From Enterospora canceri (Eukaryota > Microsporidia > Enterocytozoonidae): a stretch of DNA of 30,128 nt. A model generated the notes under the pieces. The model had not been told where the DNA came from. It was given only the letters and a program-made list of their open reading frames with translations, and ran no database searches. Positions 14,661-23,015 of the stretch are shown in pieces. The DNA lies in NCBI GenBank assembly GCA_002087915.1, contig LWDP01000017.1, forward strand, positions 1 to 30,128, read 5' to 3'. Each line of letters starts with the position of its first letter. Position 1 is the stretch's first letter. Position numbers and translations under genes: made by a program.

Positions 14661-15749
14661 ATGCTTGAAATAGATTTTGCAGAACCAAAGTTAGATATTC
14701 TCAAGATGCTCAGTACATCATTTCAGACTAAAGATCACACTGCAATAGAGAAATACCTCATTGAAAATGGTGCAAGTGCATTCTACGATAAAATGGTTGC
14801 CATGAATCTTCTGAAATCCAACAGCAAATTACGTAAGAAGATTGAAGCAGCCAAAGAGCAGAAGCTGAATGAAATCAAGAACAAGAACAGAAATGAACTG
14901 GATACTGAAGATGCCATTAAAGACTACATCAGTTTCTATGCCAAAGCATTTGACTTGGATAATTTCAAGAGCAAGGTAAATGAGTTGCTGGAAATCGATA
15001 GATCGAACAGTCTGCTTCTTGACATCCAGTTCTGCTTGATTAGAATGGCATTGATTCTGGGAGACAAGAAGATGCTTCATGAAAACATCGAAAAAGGCAA
15101 GGATATCGCCACTGTCTCAGATTGGGACCGAAAAAACAGATTCAAAGTTTATTTGGGTCTCTATTCGTTACAGAAGGCGAAATTCAGGGAGGCTGCTGAT
15201 TATTTCTACGACTGTCTTGCGTCGTTTGAGGCCTCTGAGACAGTTGAGTTCGAAGAAATCATTCTCTACCTGATTTTCAGTGGCCTGCTCTCGTACAGCA
15301 GAAATGAGCTGGAAAAGAAGGTGGTAAACAACTTCGAAGTGTTGAAATTCAAAGACCTGATCAAACTGCCTGAAGCATTCTACAACTGCAGTTACCCCAA
15401 ATTGTTTGACAACTTGCTTGAATTTGTTTCGAGATTTGAAAATGACATTTTCATTGGGGACTACAAGCAGTTTTTCACCAAAGAAATGGTCATCAAAAGC
15501 TACGCCCAGTTTCTCCTCAGCTACCAATCGGTGCATCTGAAGGCAATGGCCGATGTGTTTGGAGTCACCGAGAGATTCCTGGAAGAAGACCTGAGAATGT
15601 TCATCATCAGTAACCGCCTGAACTGTGAAATTGACAAAGTGGACAATTTGATCGCAGTCAAAGGCATCGAATGCACCAGAACCCTTGAAAACGAGTTTGT
15701 CCTGTCACATGAAATTATGAAAGATGTTCGAAAATACATAAACAAATAG
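14661..15749 (+). CDS. RPN7: 26S proteasome lid subunit RPN7 (PSMD6), PCI domain
   Basis: RPN7 is a PCI-domain subunit of the proteasome lid, which positions the deubiquitinase RPN11. The 362-residue product is helical throughout. It has TPR-like helices in the middle (RFKVYLGLYSLQKAKFREAADYFYDCLASFE) and a C-terminal PCI winged helix whose core reads YAQFLLSYQSVHLKAMADVF, then EDLRMFIISNRLNCEIDKVDNLI. The LNCEIDKV...I ending matches the LNCVIDRVNGIVE block of yeast RPN7. The ATG at 14661 is preceded directly by CCCCC, so the in-frame ATG at 14610 was rejected. Slightly shorter than the usual 390-430 residues. The other proteasome gene here is RPT3. Confidence 0.9.
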   Translation: MLEIDFAEPKLDILKMLSTSFQTKDHTAIEKYLIENGASAFYDKMVAMNLLKSNSKLRKKIEAAKEQKLNEIKNKNRNELDTEDAIKDYISFYAKAFDLDNFKSKVNELLEIDRSNSLLLDIQFCLIRMALILGDKKMLHENIEKGKDIATVSDWDRKNRFKVYLGLYSLQKAKFREAADYFYDCLASFEASETVEFEEIILYLIFSGLLSYSRNELEKKVVNNFEVLKFKDLIKLPEAFYNCSYPKLFDNLLEFVSRFENDIFIGDYKQFFTKEMVIKSYAQFLLSYQSVHLKAMADVFGVTERFLEEDLRMFIISNRLNCEIDKVDNLIAVKGIECTRTLENEFVLSHEIMKDVRKYINK

Positions 15750-15768
15750 TTAATAAGGAAGAGCCCAT

Positions 15769-16836
15769 ATGCCTGAGGATGAAGTAAATGGTAAGCTGAA
15801 TTTATTGAAGATGATAACACTACTTTGTGTATTACGAGCGGTGCTAGGGAACATAAATGAGCATGGATTGCTAATGAAGATACCATTTTCATCAATAGAA
15901 TTGAAGGAAGTTGAAATCATGGTTGCATTACTTCTGGGTACTGCTGTAACATTCAGACTCCTCTTTCTGCTAACTGACCATAAGAGACTCTTTGCATTGA
16001 TAGGAGTCGCACACTTTTTGACCATCACATGTGTAACCTGTAAAACAATCAATAATCCAAAAGCAGCAGCCACAATTTACACCCTCACAATTTGGTATGG
16101 GCTCAAACTCGTTTCTATTTTTATGAATAGGAATAGAATAAGCAACTCGAAATTCATTCGATTTATGTTTCATCCAACACTGGTGTACAAGAACAGGTTC
16201 AGGTTGAAGAAAAGAGTCAACTTCACGGCTATTGCATGCAAGACAGTTCAAGGAGTGCTCTCTTTGCTGGTGCTTCTGATTTTTATAGACCAATATGGAA
16301 TGCCAACACTCTACAAACTGGTGGAAGCCAGAAGACCACTTGAATTCGCCGTATGCTACTCTGATCTGGTATTCTCGACCATAACACTGTTCTACCTGTA
16401 TTTCCAGGCACTGTTTGTATGCTTTCTGCAGGTATGCGGAGAGTGCTCTCGATTTGACGAGAAAATCTACTTCGAATGGTGGAATTCAACAAGTAGCAGG
16501 GAGTTTTGGTCCAAGTGGAACATGCCTGTTCACATTTTCATCAAAGAGCAGATTTACAAGCCACTTCTGAACAGGAATCACAGTAAGGCCACAATATTCT
16601 GCCTATGTTTTCTAATCAGCGGCATTATGCACGAATACGTGCTATCCATGACCATGCGACGTCCTTGTGGCCTCTTCTTCGCTGTGATGATCCTACAACT
16701 TCCATTTCTGATTGTGAGTGATTTCGTACAGAAATATTCTCGAAACCTGGGCAACTATTTCTTCTGGGTGAACTTTTCGATAATCGGCCAGCCCGTGGTG
16801 CTGATTCTGATTTTCAGGTCAGTTTACAACCAGTAG
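15769..16836 (+). CDS. MBOAT acyltransferase, DGAT1/sterol O-acyltransferase type
   Basis: Members of this ER family transfer fatty acids from acyl-CoA to diacylglycerol or sterol, giving storage lipids. The 355-residue product has about eight hydrophobic segments and the family landmarks: FMFHPTLVYKNRF (133-145, the F.PTL.Y motif), FEWWNSTSSREFW (235-247, corresponding to FYxDWWN), NMPVHIFI with the RH.Y.P-like IYKPLL after it, and the probable catalytic His288 in SGIMHEYV. The N-terminal cytosolic region of DGAT1/SOAT (100 residues or more) is missing. Sequence alone does not separate diacylglycerol from sterol specificity. The ATG at 15769 follows GCCCAT. With the GPAT-like gene 1.5 kb downstream it could supply glycerolipid synthesis; microsporidia otherwise rely heavily on host lipids. 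Confidence 0.85.
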   Translation: MPEDEVNGKLNLLKMITLLCVLRAVLGNINEHGLLMKIPFSSIELKEVEIMVALLLGTAVTFRLLFLLTDHKRLFALIGVAHFLTITCVTCKTINNPKAAATIYTLTIWYGLKLVSIFMNRNRISNSKFIRFMFHPTLVYKNRFRLKKRVNFTAIACKTVQGVLSLLVLLIFIDQYGMPTLYKLVEARRPLEFAVCYSDLVFSTITLFYLYFQALFVCFLQVCGECSRFDEKIYFEWWNSTSSREFWSKWNMPVHIFIKEQIYKPLLNRNHSKATIFCLCFLISGIMHEYVLSMTMRRPCGLFFAVMILQLPFLIVSDFVQKYSRNLGNYFFWVNFSIIGQPVVLILIFRSVYNQ

Positions 16837-16850
16837 AAAATTGCCCCTGA

Positions 16851-17861
16851 ATGAAAACATACAAATTGGAAGACTTCAACAACAAGGATCACAGGGACAA
16901 AATGATCCAGGCATTCAACAAGGCAGTGGTAATACCAACAGAAACAGTCTATGGATTAGCAGGAAGAATAGACAACGAGACTGCTCTACGAGACATTTAC
17001 ACAATCAAAGGAAGAGCATCAGACAATCCACTCATTCTCCTGGTTTCAAACAGAAAGATGCTCAAGACAGTCATCAAAGGTGAGATCCCGCCCAAATATC
17101 AGAAACTGATTGATCTGTTTTGGCCTGGTCCACTGAGTCTCATTTTCATGGCAGATGAAACTCTGAGTTCAACTGTACGCGGATCCTCTTTGAAGACCGT
17201 AGCCATCAGAATGCCTGAAAACAAGACACTTTTGGAACTGATTGACGTGATTGGTGTTCCATTGGCCGCACCATCAGCCAATACATCTGGTCAGCCCAGT
17301 CCTACTGAAGTATCACATGCTCAAAATGATCTAAAGAACAAGGTTGAGACGTACATTGATGGTGGAAAGTGTTCATTTGGGTTGGAATCAACTGTATTCA
17401 TGGGACTTGGTGATGAAAATGTCATTTTGCGACCTGGTTCAATAACACCAGAACAAATTGAAATGGCACTGGGTGAAGAAGTGAGAATCAAAAACAAGGC
17501 AGATGGCACCGTGGTGATTTGTCCTGGTACAAAATACACCCACTATTCACCAAAGGTTGATGTGGTGCTCTTTATTGGATCGAATTGGTTGCAAAATATG
17601 ATTAGAGAAGTCAATAGGACTGATCAGGTTGTAGGCGTGATGGCATCAGAGGATGTGCTGGATCAATTTGATCAGATTAAAAATGTGAAGATGTTCAATA
17701 TGGGAAGCAGTGTGAAAATGTGTGCATCAAACTGCTTTAGTGGATTCAGGAAGTTGGAGAACGAGGTAGAAATCATTTTCGTACGTGGATTTGAGCAGAA
17801 AGGAGAAGGCTGTGCCATTATGGATCGGCTTGAAAAAGCAAGCAGTAAAATAGTCGAATGA
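16851..17861 (+). CDS. SUA5: Threonylcarbamoyl-AMP synthase SUA5/YrdC
   Basis: SUA5 makes threonylcarbamoyl-adenylate from threonine, bicarbonate and ATP, the first step of t6A modification of ANN-decoding tRNAs. The 336-residue product has an N-terminal YrdC domain (about 5-200) with PTETVYGLAG, the substrate-binding KGRASDNPL, WPGPLSLI and PSANTSGQPSPTEV. It also has the C-terminal Sua5 domain (about 235-336) introduced by CPGTKYTHYSP, so it is the long Sua5 form rather than short YrdC. The ATG follows GCCCCTGA; only 14 bases separate it from the MBOAT stop. There is no mitochondrial targeting extension, fitting an organism with only a mitosome. Confidence 0.94.
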   Translation: MKTYKLEDFNNKDHRDKMIQAFNKAVVIPTETVYGLAGRIDNETALRDIYTIKGRASDNPLILLVSNRKMLKTVIKGEIPPKYQKLIDLFWPGPLSLIFMADETLSSTVRGSSLKTVAIRMPENKTLLELIDVIGVPLAAPSANTSGQPSPTEVSHAQNDLKNKVETYIDGGKCSFGLESTVFMGLGDENVILRPGSITPEQIEMALGEEVRIKNKADGTVVICPGTKYTHYSPKVDVVLFIGSNWLQNMIREVNRTDQVVGVMASEDVLDQFDQIKNVKMFNMGSSVKMCASNCFSGFRKLENEVEIIFVRGFEQKGEGCAIMDRLEKASSKIVE

Positions 17862-17883
17862 GATGGTGATTTCTGTTACCCCA

Positions 17884-18300
17884 ATGTTCAAGGCCATAAA
17901 CACGGAGCTAGAAAACATGAAGACCAAAATTGATTTGGAACGGAGCAAAATAGAACAGTTCTACAACGACTGTCTCGACAACAAGAAATACGTTGAATAT
18001 TTCAGGATGAAGCCAGTTCATGAGGAGAACTTGGATTTGTATGAAATAGGCAAATCAAATCTGCTTTGCCACTACGTGATGGAGCAGAATGTGGAGGAAA
18101 CAGAGCAAACTGCCGATGAATACGGGACATTCGGCTACAAGGAGCCACTCTTTGAATACATCTACAAACTGGTTGATTGTGGTGAATTTGAAAGGGCTCT
18201 TTTTCACCTGAAAAGAGCAGAAAAGAACAAGTGGTCGTCCTACGCCTATTTCGACATCCTGGACACCATCAAATCCAAATACTACAATAGGCCACTGTAA
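17884..18300 (+). CDS. Hypothetical helical protein, 138 residues
   Basis: I do not recognise this family. The ATG at 17884 is preceded by ACCCCA and the gene lies in a tight same-strand run (22 bases after SUA5, 59 before the acyltransferase). The product is nearly all helical, with a coiled-coil-like N-terminus (about 5-27, INTELENMKTKIDLERSKI) and a C-terminal part resembling one or two TPR-like helices (LFEYIYKLVDCGEFERALFHLKRAEK). No signal, membrane or metal motif is seen. It could be a scaffold or adaptor; that is a guess. Confidence 0.65.
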   Translation: MFKAINTELENMKTKIDLERSKIEQFYNDCLDNKKYVEYFRMKPVHEENLDLYEIGKSNLLCHYVMEQNVEETEQTADEYGTFGYKEPLFEYIYKLVDCGEFERALFHLKRAEKNKWSSYAYFDILDTIKSKYYNRPL

Positions 18301-18359
18301 GACGGCCATAACCTGTTTGACACTTCCAAAACGATCAAAACCGTGAAATATTTTACACC

Positions 18360-19622
18360 ATGAAACAGAGGACATTTCTGCACGATGCAATCGAATTCAC
18401 CGCAATGGGCTCACACTCGCTGGAAAGAGACATCTTCACAGACAGTTTCAGGCCAAGCAAGATGTCAAAGAACTACAGCAGACTCCTTCGCTATCTCAGC
18501 TTCCTCATTCGCTACGGACTTCTGATGCCATTCAGACTCGCTCTGTTTCTGCCACTCTTCTGCATTCTGTCCCTCTTCTTTGCCGTATTCAACTACTTCA
18601 AGCTGGAAAGAATGGTTGATTTCATGTTTCTGATCTATATGAAGCTATTTGCATTTGTGCTTGGATTACGAACCAAGCACTACGGAAACAAGCACAAGAT
18701 CAGTGATCCACACGTCTACGTCTGCAACCACACGTCATTTCTTGACTTCATTGTCCTGAGCAGCTACAAGTTCCATCACGCCGTCCTGAGCGAATACCAC
18801 GGCGGTGTCTTTGGATTCCTCTTCAACTTCATAATCAGCAAAAATGGATCAGTCTGTTTCAAGAGGGCTGAAAAGAAGGACAAGATTGGGCTGAAGGAGA
18901 AGATTGTGAAGCACATCAGAAAGAACAAGGCGCCGATGCTGATATTCCCAGAGGGAACGTGTGTGAACAACAAGGCGAGCGTACTGTTTCAAAAGGGAGC
19001 ATTTGAGTTGGATACGATCGTGGTTCCAGTGGCCCTGAAGTACAAAAAGGTGCTTGCTGATCCATATTGGAACAGGAGGAAACACGGATTTCTTGCTCAC
19101 CTGCTTTATTTGATAACGAGGTGGCGAATTGACGTAGAAGTCCACTGGATGGCACCAGTGAAGCTGAACCACTGTGAAAACCCGACTTCTTTTTCTCACC
19201 GAATAAAAAGGACGATTTCTGAGAGAGGGCAGCTCAAGAACACGAATTGGAGCGGCTACTTCAAGAGCCAGCTGATCCACACCGACCTGGACATCATGAA
19301 GGTTGCCGTGAAGAACGTGTTTGTTGCATTACACCAGAACACATTCTTCGACTATCGTCTTCTTGATGCCAAAAACAGGCACGAATATCTCCGAATTTAC
19401 ACGACAAACAAAATTGATAGCACCACCAAGGTGCATTTTGGCTCAGTATCGTACGAGCAGTTCTACAGCGAATGCTGCAACGAGTTTCTGAGAATAAAGA
19501 GCCTTCCGAAGCAGAAGAGGGAGCTTGTGCTTGAGAAGATCCTGATCAAGTGCGATGGACTGCGTGAGAACAGAAATGCGTCAATCTGCACATGCATCAA
19601 CGAATGCACCATTTTGGAATAA
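18360..19622 (+). CDS. Glycerol-3-phosphate/lysophosphatidate acyltransferase (GPAT3/4-like, PlsC domain)
   Basis: This ER membrane enzyme acylates glycerol-3-phosphate or lysophosphatidate at the start of glycerolipid synthesis. The 420-residue product has one or two hydrophobic segments (about 52-80 and 88-102), then the acyltransferase motif I NHTSFLD (123-129, catalytic His124 and Asp129), a central CFKRAEKKDK, and motif III FPEGTCVNN (196-204). It continues VPVALKYKK...DPYWNRRKHG and TRWRIDVEVHWMAPV, which follows GPAT3/4 (AGPAT9 group) rather than bacterial PlsC or yeast SLC1. After the domain there are about 120 residues of EF-hand-like position (as in LPCAT) without a clear calcium-binding loop. 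The start codon follows ACACC rather than CCC. The stop overlaps AATAAA (19618-19623). Confidence 0.88.
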   Translation: MKQRTFLHDAIEFTAMGSHSLERDIFTDSFRPSKMSKNYSRLLRYLSFLIRYGLLMPFRLALFLPLFCILSLFFAVFNYFKLERMVDFMFLIYMKLFAFVLGLRTKHYGNKHKISDPHVYVCNHTSFLDFIVLSSYKFHHAVLSEYHGGVFGFLFNFIISKNGSVCFKRAEKKDKIGLKEKIVKHIRKNKAPMLIFPEGTCVNNKASVLFQKGAFELDTIVVPVALKYKKVLADPYWNRRKHGFLAHLLYLITRWRIDVEVHWMAPVKLNHCENPTSFSHRIKRTISERGQLKNTNWSGYFKSQLIHTDLDIMKVAVKNVFVALHQNTFFDYRLLDAKNRHEYLRIYTTNKIDSTTKVHFGSVSYEQFYSECCNEFLRIKSLPKQKRELVLEKILIKCDGLRENRNASICTCINECTILE

Positions 19623-19636
19623 ACAAAACAAGCATA

Positions 19637-19656
19637 TTTGTTTGTAAACAAACAAA
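19637..19656. repeat. Perfect 8-bp inverted repeat (TTTGTTTG / CAAACAAA)
   Basis: TTTGTTTG (19637-19644) and CAAACAAA (19649-19656) flank a TAAA loop 15 bases after the acyltransferase stop codon. It lies in the longest gap of this + strand run (151 bases, 19623-19773), which is otherwise A/C-rich with no open frame of note. It may form a hairpin in the 3' end of the upstream transcript. AACAAAC motifs also recur before the next start (19735-19763). Confidence 0.6.
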
Positions 19657-19773
19657 ACAAAGAAGAAGGAAAGAATGAGAATGGAATGGCGTCAAAGAGA
19701 TGCACAATCTGCCTATGACAAATCAGACTGATCAATAAACAAACCTTATAAAAAAACAAACAGAGGGAGCCCT

Positions 19774-20628
19774 ATGATCGGAAATGCATTGCTTCATTTT
19801 GCATCGGTTTGGGCAGCTATTGGCAGCTCAAAGAATAATGCGTGCCTGTATTATCCGGAGAAGGTGGACATGTTCAAGGTGGACCAGTTTGCAGAAGGAA
19901 AGCTGTCGAAGGCACTGAGAAACATCCACATCGAAGAGTGGGTGAATAAGATCGGCGGCAAGACGGCGCTAGTCATCGAATTGATGTCTGCGCTACCAAG
20001 CTTGGCGTGCTTCAAAAGTGCAGTTTACGACTCATTCCAGGATATCGAGGGAATGGCATTGGGAAGCAACAGCAAGACGGATGACGTGATTGGGTTCATT
20101 CACACGTCTGCAAAGCAGCAGCACTACTCGATGGAGCAGCTGATCCAGTACACAGCAATAGCAATGCATAACATGTATGGGCTAAACAAATTCACAGGAA
20201 ACCCAAACAACAAGGATTTGAATAAGGCAAGGGGATTGTTGCAGCTGATGGGTGAGAAGACAAACGCAAGCTACAGGATGATGTACGCAAGTGCTCAAAT
20301 CACCGAATTGGACGAGTTCAGCTTCAAGACAATCCAGCGAGAGATGAGGTTCTTCATTGCTGAATACTACTCAAAGACAAACCAGAATGTCACAGAAATC
20401 AAGAATTTGCAGTTCGTGTCTTTCATGAATACGACGATGAACATGGGATCAGATGAGGCAGTGGCACTGAAAGACTATCTCAACAAGTGCACAGTCTTCA
20501 GCGACGTGAAGCTGTGCAACGGCGAGCAGCTGGTGTGCAAGCTGATCAGGCGCGTCCGATACTACGTCAAACTCCACAAATACATCAGATTGAGGTGCCG
20601 TGCAATAGCAGTTGTTGTAAATCAGTAA
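19774..20628 (+). CDS. Secreted lysozyme/GH19 chitinase-like protein, probably inactive (tentative)
   Basis: The 284-residue product begins with a short hydrophobic leader (about 1-18) and is basic at its C-terminus. Its middle resembles the lysozyme/GH19 chitinase fold. The segment KARGLLQLMGEKTNASY (151-167) has the pattern of GRGLIQLTGR.NY in GH19 enzymes. The preceding helix IGFIHTSAKQQHYS (106-119) sits where GH19 proteins have FLAQ.AHESGGF, with the catalytic Glu of HE missing (Ala-Lys-Gln-Gln instead). Cys residues at 24, 79, 239, 248, 255 and 275 could form disulfides in an exported protein. Chitin is a main component of the spore wall, so a chitin-binding but non-hydrolytic role is conceivable. 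The family assignment is by eye and weak. The ATG follows GCCCT. Confidence 0.5.
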   Translation: MIGNALLHFASVWAAIGSSKNNACLYYPEKVDMFKVDQFAEGKLSKALRNIHIEEWVNKIGGKTALVIELMSALPSLACFKSAVYDSFQDIEGMALGSNSKTDDVIGFIHTSAKQQHYSMEQLIQYTAIAMHNMYGLNKFTGNPNNKDLNKARGLLQLMGEKTNASYRMMYASAQITELDEFSFKTIQREMRFFIAEYYSKTNQNVTEIKNLQFVSFMNTTMNMGSDEAVALKDYLNKCTVFSDVKLCNGEQLVCKLIRRVRYYVKLHKYIRLRCRAIAVVVNQ

Positions 20629-20693
20629 ATATGAGTTAGAGTCCTTTCTAATTAAGGTGGTAAATTTTTACAGGCTAAAACAACTCCTTATTG

Positions 20694-21755
20694 ATGAAGC
20701 CAGTCAAAAGGGTCTTTGCAAAGGGATTGAGGGCAGTTCCAATCTTCTTTCTTACAGTGTTAGGCTGTCTTGTGCTTCTATACTACAACCAGAAGAGGCT
20801 TGTCACCGAGGTGGTGGCCAGTCCGTCTGAGGAGCGCTCTCTCTTCACAATCACAAGAAGACGGTGCCATGGGACACTCGAGAGGCAGCTGGTCTTCAGC
20901 TTCATGAACAAGACGGAGACGTATGATTTGTGTGGACTCGAGGCAGAGAGCAACCATAGAATAAAAAAGGCGATATCGAGGATCGAACGCGCATGTGTTC
21001 ATGGGCAGGTGAGGGGATTTTTGTATCCAAAAATGCACCGTCTGGTTCTGAGGGAGCAAAACAGAAAATACGAAGGACGATTTGCCCTGAAAAATATATC
21101 AATAGAAAAGGCAATTGAAATTGGACCAATTGAGATACTGAGGAACTACGTCCATTGGAACGAAGGAGAGGTGGAACACACAGTTGACGACTTCATTGGG
21201 GATCTGTCGATGTTCATCAAACAGAACGTGCTCTATGGCTGGTTCAGAATAAACGGAAACATCTTTACGGCTGGGACAGAGGAGAAGCAACGCGTATACC
21301 GTGGGGATCTCTTTAGAGTGTTTTTGGGAATGGATGGCCAGGAAGTACGAGACACATTTGGAGAACAATATGCAGTAGGAGGAATTGTATTGGATGACGC
21401 AATAAAACTAGAATTCAATGACGTAATATTGGTTATAAGGTTCCCAGTGGAATACAAGGCGGAGTTGAAGACGAAGAAGGGGTTCTACAGCTCGTCAAAG
21501 ATGGATTTGTTGCGCAGGAACGAGTTGGATACGATCAGAAACGACGTCTTCAAAAAGGAGCTGATTGAGTACCTGAATGTGTTCAAGAAGTCTGCATTTC
21601 TGAGAAGCAAGAGGCTACTCAAATTCAGGAGGCGGTTTGAGATACAGTTTGGATTCACATTCATAACGGCACAAACCACGTCATTGCAACCAGTCACCCT
21701 ATTCCACTACGTTATACCAAACAAGAACATTTCTAACTTAGATTGTATTGAATAA
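20694..21755 (+). CDS. Type II membrane protein of unknown function, 353 residues
   Basis: A basic N-terminus (MKPVKRVFAKGLR) is followed by one hydrophobic segment (about 15-33, VPIFFLTVLGCLVLLYY), giving a signal-anchor topology with about 315 residues in the lumen or outside. The rest is mixed alpha/beta with three Cys close to the anchor (positions about 58, 80 and 96) and basic stretches. I recognise no catalytic motif. The arrangement resembles glycosyltransferases or ER quality-control proteins, but no DxD motif is placed convincingly. The first ATG is 20694, with no CCC run. The stop overlaps AATAAA (21751-21756). Confidence 0.65.
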   Translation: MKPVKRVFAKGLRAVPIFFLTVLGCLVLLYYNQKRLVTEVVASPSEERSLFTITRRRCHGTLERQLVFSFMNKTETYDLCGLEAESNHRIKKAISRIERACVHGQVRGFLYPKMHRLVLREQNRKYEGRFALKNISIEKAIEIGPIEILRNYVHWNEGEVEHTVDDFIGDLSMFIKQNVLYGWFRINGNIFTAGTEEKQRVYRGDLFRVFLGMDGQEVRDTFGEQYAVGGIVLDDAIKLEFNDVILVIRFPVEYKAELKTKKGFYSSSKMDLLRRNELDTIRNDVFKKELIEYLNVFKKSAFLRSKRLLKFRRRFEIQFGFTFITAQTTSLQPVTLFHYVIPNKNISNLDCIE

Positions 21756-21773
21756 AATATTAATTATAGTCTG

Positions 21774-22904
21774 CTACTTCTTGGTGTACTTTCTACTGTC
21801 TTTTCTGCTCAATGTGGACTTGTTTCTGTTTCCTTTACCTCCTTCCCAAAATTGACTGCTTTTCTTCTTCAGACTCATTCCACAGTCGCATTCTGCCTTT
21901 ATGCCCTGTTCCTTGGAACAAAGGCCACAAACCATTTTATTGGCGTATTCCATCTCGTGATTCGTATCCTCGTTATGGCAGACGTCACAGGGATACAGAG
22001 ATCCACAGCATGGGAATCGAAACCATCGATACGACTTGGGATAGTGTTTACATGTTCCCTTCTTGGGAAGCTCCTCTCCTTCTTTGATTGAAACCTTCTT
22101 TTGCTGAATCCATGAAATGCCACCAACGTGGAACCTGAGCTTTTTATGGCACTGGAAACAGTTTTGACTGAAATACGAGTTTCTGGCAATTGGTGTTGTC
22201 TCGTAGCATTTGGTGCATTCTTCACACATGAATTGATATTTGTTCTTATCAAAAAATGCAGCAGAACACCCCTTTAGGTGCATAAAACCAAGATGATTCT
22301 GACTGTAAACTGGAATGTAGACGAACTCGAGAGATTGGTTGCACTTTGAGCAGCTGTAGTCATCGTGACCACTCTCCAAATCCAATACAACCTGACATCT
22401 GTTGCATTTGGCCTTAATATTGATTCTCTCAGCCATAAACATCAGAATATTCTCTGTTGACTTTTCTATTTTCACATTTGGAGTCACTGCGTTGTTTGTG
22501 TTGAATTTGTAGCTCTTTAACGCAGTCATCGTCCTACTTTTCTCTCCGTTTGATTCTGATTCTATACTTGATTTCCTTACTGTGGTGTCCTTTTTCACAT
22601 CTGAGTCTTCTGGTTTCTTTCCAGAGCAGAATGTCTCCAAATGCTCCTCTAAGAAGTTGACGTATTCCAGTAGCTCTCTATCAGAATATTCATTCATGTT
22701 ATCGATTATGTTTTGTGGCACCTTCCCTATGACTGCCTTATAGTTCAATTCTGGATTGTATGCGACATATAGCCCATCTAAATCGTATATGAAGTCCCTG
22801 GGTACATTTAGTTCTATCCACGCCTCTTTTTCCTTCACAAATATGCTGTTTGTTATTCTCAGTGTCTTCATTTCAGGTAAATCAAGCATCCTATCGCTTG
22901 TCAT
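21774..22904 (-). CDS. CHY-type zinc finger protein
   Basis: The 376-residue product has an N-terminal alpha/beta region (about 8-90, resembling an RWD-like module before a linker), a low-complexity Ser/Lys linker, then several paired-cysteine clusters (CNRC, CSKC, CEEC and CFQC, from about residue 165 to 265). Next comes a CHY zinc finger (about 285-345) with CKHYPKSYRWFRFPCCGSLYPCDVCH, HEMEYANKMVCGLCSKEQ and the closing QFWEGGKGNR. CHY fingers occur in ubiquitin ligases such as Pirh2 and in fungal proteins such as HOT13. No RING follows here, so a ligase activity is not indicated. The basic C-terminus (Lys/Arg/Ser) may be nuclear. The start at 22904 is set by CCCCA. Confidence 0.85.
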   Translation of the reverse strand: MTSDRMLDLPEMKTLRITNSIFVKEKEAWIELNVPRDFIYDLDGLYVAYNPELNYKAVIGKVPQNIIDNMNEYSDRELLEYVNFLEEHLETFCSGKKPEDSDVKKDTTVRKSSIESESNGEKSRTMTALKSYKFNTNNAVTPNVKIEKSTENILMFMAERINIKAKCNRCQVVLDLESGHDDYSCSKCNQSLEFVYIPVYSQNHLGFMHLKGCSAAFFDKNKYQFMCEECTKCYETTPIARNSYFSQNCFQCHKKLRFHVGGISWIQQKKVSIKEGEELPKKGTCKHYPKSYRWFRFPCCGSLYPCDVCHNEDTNHEMEYANKMVCGLCSKEQGIKAECDCGMSLKKKSSQFWEGGKGNRNKSTLSRKDSRKYTKK

Positions 22905-23015
22905 TGGGGATGCTGTGGTAAATTTTTCGATTCCACTTCGTTGATTCCTGGCCCTATTCATTTGCATAATCTCAGTATTTCTAGTGGAATATTTTTGTAA
23001 TTTTTAGCCTGGTTT

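Noticed and set aside
18849..19280. Open frames of 143 and 79 residues on the - strand inside the GPAT-like gene
   Set aside because: Antisense to a gene with intact acyltransferase motifs; no domain or start signal.
20691..20693. A TTG in-frame start just before the type II membrane protein, and a GTG at 26691 before IPP1
   Set aside because: Non-ATG starts are not expected in nuclear eukaryotic genes; ATG follows at 20694, and the CCCC-marked ATG at 26724 fits IPP1.
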